This document shows positions 59,784 to 64,000 of a stretch of 64,000 nucleotides of DNA, one piece after another. The DNA comes from Amycolatopsis cihanbeyliensis (GTDB taxonomy: Bacteria; Actinomycetota; Actinomycetes; Mycobacteriales; Pseudonocardiaceae). The stretch covers positions 2,076,501-2,140,500 of the forward strand of contig NZ_VFML01000001.1 in assembly GCF_006715045.1 (NCBI RefSeq). Reading direction: 5' to 3'. Numbering within the stretch: the stretch's first letter is position 1; each line of letters starts with the position of its first letter. The notes under the pieces were generated by a model. That model had not been told where the DNA came from and did no database searches. It worked only from the letters and a program-made list of their open reading frames with translations. The position numbers and the translations under genes are program-made.

Positions 59784-60194
59784 ATGGCCGAGCAGCCGCT
59801 GCGAATCCTGGTCTTCAGCCACCGGCCGGAAGTACGCGAGTCGATCATCAACGCGATCGGGCGCAGGCCCGCGTCCGATATCGGGCGGGTCGACTACGTG
59901 GAGGCCGCCGGAGTGGCCGAGGTGCTGGTCGAGATGGACGAAGGTGGCCTGGACCTGGCGATTCTCGATGGTGAGGCGCAGCCGACCGGCGGCATCGGCC
60001 TCACCCGCCAGCTCAAGCACGAGATCGCCGAATGCCCCCCGATCGTGGTCACCGCGCGGCGCAAGGACGACCGCTGGCTGGCCACCTGGTCCAAGGCCGA
60101 CGCCGTGCTGGTGCACCCGCTGGACCCGCTGACCGCCGCCGAGACCGTCGCCGACGTGCTGCGCGCGCGGCGCGTCCCCGCCGTGCACGGCTGA
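59784..60194 (+). CDS. receiver-like domain protein
   Basis: 136 residues with a CheY-like order of strands: [65 protein letters not shown]. The Asp of LAILDGEA fits the phosphorylation site, but the acidic pair at the first strand is absent (FSHRP) and the Lys is replaced (VHP), so it is probably a non-phosphorylated pseudoreceiver. The SD GGAGGCA precedes ATG 59784. It is 14 bp before trpD. Confidence 0.75.
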   Translation: MAEQPLRILVFSHRPEVRESIINAIGRRPASDIGRVDYVEAAGVAEVLVEMDEGGLDLAILDGEAQPTGGIGLTRQLKHEIAECPPIVVTARRKDDRWLATWSKADAVLVHPLDPLTAAETVADVLRARRVPAVHG

Positions 60195-60208
60195 GGACCG
60201 ACGCAGCC

Positions 60209-61282
60209 ATGGGAGCCACGGGAGCCACGGACGCCACGACGCACACCTGGCCGGACCTGCTCACCCGGCTGATCGGCGCCACTGACCTCTCGGCGGCGGA
60301 CACCCGGTGGGCGATGGACCAGATCATGTCCGGGGAGGCCACCCCCGCGCAGATCGCCGGCTTCGCCGTGGCACTGCGGGCCAAGGGTGAGACCCCGGCC
60401 GAGATCGCCGGGATGGCCGAGACCATGCTCGCGTACGCCAGGCCCCTCGAGGTGGCCGGCCGGGCGGTGGACATCGTCGGTACCGGCGGCGACCGGTCCG
60501 GCTCGGTGAACATCTCGACCATGGCGGCGCTGGTCACGGCCGCCGCGGGCGCGCCGGTGGTCAAGCACGGCAACCGGTCCGCCTCGTCCCGATCCGGCGC
60601 CGCCGACGTGCTGGAGGCGCTCGGGGTCGCCTTCGACCTGCACCCGGAGGGCGTCGCCCGGTGCGTGGCCGAGCTCGGCATCGGGTTCTGCTTCGCGCCG
60701 ACCTTCCATCCGGCGTTCCGGCACACCGGCACACCCCGGCGGGAACTGGGCGTGCCGACCACGTTCAACCTGCTCGGGCCGCTGACCAACCCGGCACGGC
60801 CGAGCGCGGGCATGATCGGCTGCGCCTACCAGGACAAGACCAGGATGCTGGCCGAGGTCTTCGCCCGCCGCGACGCCTCGGTGCTGGTGGTGCGGGGTGA
60901 CGATGGCCTCGACGAGATCACCACCACGACCACCACCTCGGTGTGGGTGGTCAGCGATGGCGAGGTGCGCGCCGAGACGGTCGATCCAGCCGAGCTGGAT
61001 ATCCCGCCGGTGACCGCCGAGGATCTGCGTGGCGGGGACGCGGAGGCCAACGCCGAGGTCATCCGGGAGCTCGTGGCAGGTAAGCCGGGGCCCGTGCGGG
61101 ACGCCGTGCTGGTCAACGCGGCGGGCGGGCTGGCGGCGCATGCGGGGTTCTCCGGCTCGTTGCACGCGGACCTGGCGGGCGGGCTGCGCAGGGCCGCGGA
61201 GGCGATCGACTCCGGGGCCGCCGCGAGCCTGCTCACACGGTGGTCCGAGCTGTCCAACGAGTTGGCTCGGCAGGCCGGCTGA
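60209..61282 (+). CDS. trpD: anthranilate phosphoribosyltransferase
   Basis: Transfers phosphoribose to anthranilate. 357 residues with the PRPP site [43 protein letters not shown] and [21 protein letters not shown]. The ATG at 60209 is used. It is away from trpE (1-1421), as in mycobacteria (Rv2192c beside qcr/cta genes). Its end overlaps the convergent DedA gene by 50 bp. Confidence 0.96.
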   Translation: MGATGATDATTHTWPDLLTRLIGATDLSAADTRWAMDQIMSGEATPAQIAGFAVALRAKGETPAEIAGMAETMLAYARPLEVAGRAVDIVGTGGDRSGSVNISTMAALVTAAAGAPVVKHGNRSASSRSGAADVLEALGVAFDLHPEGVARCVAELGIGFCFAPTFHPAFRHTGTPRRELGVPTTFNLLGPLTNPARPSAGMIGCAYQDKTRMLAEVFARRDASVLVVRGDDGLDEITTTTTTSVWVVSDGEVRAETVDPAELDIPPVTAEDLRGGDAEANAEVIRELVAGKPGPVRDAVLVNAAGGLAAHAGFSGSLHADLAGGLRRAAEAIDSGAAASLLTRWSELSNELARQAG

Positions 61283-61934
61283 GCGGAACGGGCTGCTGCG
61301 CCCGCTCGGGAACGGTTTCCATGTCCTCGGCCGGCTTGCGCAGTACCCTGCCGACCACCAGGGTGCTGATCACGATCCCGCCGAGCACCAGTGCCGTGGT
61401 GAGCAGGCCCTGGTCGAGAAGCTGGCCGGCCTGGCCGAGTCCGGCGCCGACCGCGGTCCACAGTGCCGCCCACACCGCCGAGGACAGGGCGGCGAACCAG
61501 GCGAACCGGCGCAGCGGCATCCGCAGCACCCCGGCCAACGCGGGCGCCAGGGTGTGTGCCACCGCCACGAACCGCGCCGTGACCAGCAGCCAACCGCCGG
61601 AACTGCGCACGAGCTGCTCGGCCTGCTCCCACCGGCGCGGGTCGGTCTTCCTGCCGATCCAGCCGCGCTGCAGCGCCGGCCCGACCCTGCGCCCGATCAG
61701 GTAGCCGACCAGTTGACCCGCGAAGCATCCCGCGGCGGCGACCAGGCCGGCCAGCGGGGACCAGGTCACATGCAGCACTCCGATGCATCCGGCCAGCAGA
61801 ACCTCACCGGGAAGAAACACCCCGACCAGCAGACTGGTCTCCAGGAAGGCCAGCACGAAGACCGTCGCCAGCACGGCCAGCGGCGGCAGCGCGCCCAGGT
61901 CGGGCATCAGGTCCTCGAACACGGCCTTCTCCAT
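61233..61934 (-). CDS. DedA-family membrane protein
   Basis: 233 residues with about five to six helices and the DedA/SNARE-associated motifs [17 protein letters not shown] (E, PGE) and [16 protein letters not shown], then [25 protein letters not shown] (RF...P, GxxR-like). DedA proteins act as proton-coupled lipid flippases for undecaprenyl phosphate or phosphatidylethanolamine. ATG 61934. Confidence 0.88.
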   Translation of the reverse strand: MEKAVFEDLMPDLGALPPLAVLATVFVLAFLETSLLVGVFLPGEVLLAGCIGVLHVTWSPLAGLVAAAGCFAGQLVGYLIGRRVGPALQRGWIGRKTDPRRWEQAEQLVRSSGGWLLVTARFVAVAHTLAPALAGVLRMPLRRFAWFAALSSAVWAALWTAVGAGLGQAGQLLDQGLLTTALVLGGIVISTLVVGRVLRKPAEDMETVPERAQQPVPLSRPAEPTRWTARTTV

Positions 61935-62405
61935 TCAACTCGCGGCGCAGTAGCGGGGCTGCTTTTCTACCCCTCCGACTGTGCCCCCGCGACGAGCTGT
62001 GCGGATCAGGGAACACCCCCAGAATAACCCTGGGGCTATCCCCCGCACCCCCTTTTCCGGTCCAACGCGGTGCCCGCTTCGATCATTCCCCGGCGCGCCG
62101 GCCTCGGAGAACGCCCGGCGGTACGCGCTGGGGCCGGTGCCCCGCAAGCGGGTGAACTGGTGCCGTAGCGCCGCCGCGGAGGCGCACCCGCACGCCACGG
62201 CGATGTCCTCGACGGAAAGCGTGCCCGCCTCCAGCAGGGCCCGCGCCCGGTCCAGCCTGCTTTCGATCCACTCGAGGAGCTCGGCGATCATCGCGTCGTC
62301 CGGCGCGGAACACTCCGGTACCGGGGCCTCGACGAACTGCGCCTGCCCGCGCACCAGGTGCGGGCACAGGTCCACGACGGCGACCGTCCCGGCGCTGGTC
62401 TCCTT
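61935..62405 (-). pseudogene. decayed GlxA/AraC-type regulator
   Basis: Contains the AraC HTH centre (TLSVEDIAVACGCASAAALRH, FTRLRGTGPSAYRRAF) and, before it, the end of a DJ-1-like domain (ETSAGTVAVVDLCPHLVRGQAQFVE). About 25 residues that usually stand between HLVRR and GQAQF are missing, the rest of the DJ-1 domain (~180 residues) is absent, and the C-terminal tail is not family-like. It is a truncated, probably non-functional remnant. Confidence 0.7.
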
Positions 62406-62530
62406 ACCTGTGCCCCGTGGTCGCGGTGGTGGTGGACATACTGGCGTACGGGCAGCGGCTCACCCTGGCCGAGGCGGTCGGCATGTTCGCGGTCCTGGCG
62501 GCCGCGGTGTTACCCAAGCGCGAGGCCTTC
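62380..62530 (+). pseudogene. C-terminal remnant of an EamA/DMT transporter
   Basis: Plus strand reads SPYLCPVVAVVVDILAYG then QRLTLAEAVGMFAVLAAAVLP, the last two helices of an EamA carrier. The rest is absent and the frame then runs into the ctaF antisense. GlxA-type regulators often stand beside such carriers, so both remnants may come from one lost pair. Confidence 0.55.
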
Positions 62531-62592
62531 GGCAGGGGGCCGCGCCACGCGGCACCGCGCGCGGCCACCCGCCGACACGGCCCCGCGTCCGC

Positions 62593-63012
62593 TCACTCGG
62601 CGCTCGGGCCGGTGTGGTACTCGAACACCAGGCCGCCGATGGCGATCAGGAGCGCGACGATCGCCATGATCAGCAGCCAGATGTGGAAGAAGGCGAGCGC
62701 GACGCCGCCGAGCGCGGCGGCCGCGGCCAGCGCGATCGGCCAGTAGCTCCCGGGGCTGAAGAAGCCGAGCTCACCGGCGCCGTCGCTGATCTCGGCTTCC
62801 TCGTTGTCCTCCGGCCGGGTCTCGATGCGGCGGGCGACAAACCGGAAGTAGCTGCCTGCCAGCAGCGCCAGCCCGCCGGTGAGGATCAGCGCGACCGTCC
62901 CGACCGGTTCCACGCCGTCCTCGGTCATGTATGCGGTCAGGAAGGCGTAGATGACCGCGACGAGAAAGGCAAAGACCGTGACGATTTCGAAGACCCGGGC
63001 TTCGACCTTCAT
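62593..63012 (-). CDS. ctaF: cytochrome c oxidase subunit IV (actinobacterial)
   Basis: 139 residues with four helices (about 7-29, 37-58, 94-112 and 113-132) and a central EDNEEAEISDGAGELGFFSPGSYWPI segment typical of CtaF. It completes the aa3 oxidase with CtaC, D and E. It follows ctaC by 58 bp on the same strand. Confidence 0.93.
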   Translation of the reverse strand: MKVEARVFEIVTVFAFLVAVIYAFLTAYMTEDGVEPVGTVALILTGGLALLAGSYFRFVARRIETRPEDNEEAEISDGAGELGFFSPGSYWPIALAAAAALGGVALAFFHIWLLIMAIVALLIAIGGLVFEYHTGPSAE

Positions 63013-63070
63013 GGACGTGTCCTTACTACTCTGGCTGATCCGTGCTTCTCGGTGGGGCCCCGCCGCCGCG

Positions 63071-64000
63071 TCAGCCGGACGCGGTCCGCGCGGTGCGGTC
63101 GGTGTCGAACGGCTGGGTGGTGGTCGCCAGCGGGGCGCACACCTCGCCGCAGCCCTCCGCCTGCATCGCGGACAGCGCCTCGGCCGCGGTCGCCGGCCGC
63201 CCGGTGCTGGGGTTGATCTGACCGCGCAGTTGGAGGTAGCGGTCGAACTTGTCCGGGGACAGCGCCCGCACCTCGAAGTTCATCACCGAGTGGTAGGTGC
63301 CGCAGAGCTCGGCACAGCGGCCGACGAAGGCACCCTCCCTGTCGATGGTGTTCTGGAAGGAGTTGTCCTGGTTGTTCCGGTCCGGGTGCGGCATCACATC
63401 GCGCTTGAAGTTGAACTCCGGCACCCAGAACGAGTGGATCACGTCGGTGGAGACCAGGTCGTACTGGATGACCTGGCTGGTGGGCAGCACCAGCAGCGGG
63501 ATCTCGGTGGAGCTGCCGACCGTGCTGATCGGCTCCCCTTCGCCGTCGTCCGTGCCCGGGTAGCGGAACTCCCAGTTCCACTGGAAGGCGACCACGTCCA
63601 CCGTGACGTCCGGGTCGTCCTTCTTGTCCAGCACGCTGTTCTCGGTGGTGGCGGTGAAGAAGAACAGCACGCAGACCATGATCACCGGAACGACCACGCA
63701 GAACAGCTCCAGCGGCATGTTGTACTGGAACTGTCGCGGCAGGCCTTCGTCGGTCTTCTTCTTCCGGTGGAAGGCGATGGTCCAGAAGATCAGGCCCCAG
63801 ACGATCGCGCCCACGACGAGCGCGGCGACGACCGACCAGGTCCAGAGCTGACGCATCTCCTCGGCTTGCGGGGTGGCAGCCTCGGGCCAGCCGAACCGCA
63901 GGATCTCGTCGCCGGAACAACCGGTCACCGTGACGGCGACCAGCCCGGCAAGCGCGGCAACCTTCCCGGCCCTAGCCGGTCGCGTCGCCCTGGCGTGCTC
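63071..64000 (-). CDS. ctaC: cytochrome c oxidase subunit II, N-terminus cut by window edge
   Basis: About 310 codons in the window. A lipoprotein-type signal (AALAGLVAVTVTGC lipobox) near the edge, two transmembrane helices, then the CuA domain with RCAELCGTYHSVMNFE (Cys-x3-Cys-x3-His-x2-Met) and DVIHSFWVPEF (His). The protein is otherwise standard. The true start lies beyond 64000; the GTG at 63928 would remove the lipobox region. A C-terminal Cys pair (EGCGEVC) is present. Confidence 0.95.
   Translation of the reverse strand, partial: EHARATRPARAGKVAALAGLVAVTVTGCSGDEILRFGWPEAATPQAEEMRQLWTWSVVAALVVGAIVWGLIFWTIAFHRKKKTDEGLPRQFQYNMPLELFCVVVPVIMVCVLFFFTATTENSVLDKKDDPDVTVDVVAFQWNWEFRYPGTDDGEGEPISTVGSSTEIPLLVLPTSQVIQYDLVSTDVIHSFWVPEFNFKRDVMPHPDRNNQDNSFQNTIDREGAFVGRCAELCGTYHSVMNFEVRALSPDKFDRYLQLRGQINPSTGRPATAAEALSAMQAEGCGEVCAPLATTTQPFDTDRTARTASG

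Overview
This is a high-GC actinobacterial chromosome window. The organism is most likely a member of the Pseudonocardiales (Amycolatopsis/Prauserella-type). That placement rests on gene order, the bifunctional PriA-type hisA, the NrtR-nadABC and bioB-BsaP arrangements, the qcrCAB/ctaCEF block, a PimB-type mannosyltransferase and very high GC. It is an inference; there is no rRNA in the window.

Layout. The minus strand carries most conserved metabolism. (1) 1-1421 is the trpE 3'-truncated end. (2) The histidine pathway lies on one strand but in three pieces: hisD-hisC-hisB-small membrane gene (28.5 to 25.4 kb), hisH-priA (10.0 to 8.6 kb) and hisF-membrane gene-hisI (3.7 to 2.1 kb). (3) Two accessory blocks separate those pieces. 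The block at 3.7-8.6 kb holds a DUF397/HTH pair, a double-headed TetR, a secreted M64 peptidase and a PPOX enzyme. The block at 10-25.4 kb holds an MFS exporter, a split transketolase with SoxR, three tandem PapA-like acyltransferases, a DUF2695 protein, TetR-hydrolase, an APH-type kinase, a PPOX enzyme and TetR-MMPL. (4) 28.6-34.5 kb holds a nitrilase, a LuxR-type response regulator and nadABC facing its regulator NrtR. (5) 34.5-43.2 kb holds a LON-domain protein, an apparently inactive M48-like protein, and biotin genes (bioB with BsaP, bioD, bioA) enclosing a SulP transporter-carbonic anhydrase fusion; bioF is not in the window. (6) 43.2-55.3 kb holds a P450, a kinase-like protein, PimB, two duplicated NlpC/P60 hydrolases with duplicated leaders, a further NlpC/VanY-like protein, a NYN-domain protein, a DEDDh/GIY-YIG nuclease and a stand-alone RAM-domain protein. 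(7) 55.3-64 kb holds qcrB-qcrA-qcrC-ctaE (minus) and ctaF-ctaC (minus, ctaC cut by the window end), with trpD, a DedA protein and decayed genes between.

How the parts work together. trpE, priA (HisA plus TrpF activities) and trpD serve histidine/tryptophan synthesis. NadA, NadB and NadC make nicotinate mononucleotide under a clear NrtR operator. The QcrABC and CtaCEF genes encode the bc1-aa3 respiratory supercomplex. The NlpC/P60, VanY-like and PimB proteins build or remodel the envelope. The accessory blocks are rich in local regulators facing their targets, with several recognisable operators: a four-site, 23-bp-period array before the MMPL pump, a SoxR-like box, and a 32-bp dyad before a TetR.

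Most interesting points: the three-gene PapA-like acyltransferase operon with no PKS, NRPS or carrier protein nearby; the phased operator array; three families of short intergenic repeats (21-bp tandem, 30-bp tandem within an inverted repeat, and ~105-bp direct repeats around a TetR-hydrolase pair); and an M48 relative whose metal-binding residues are replaced.
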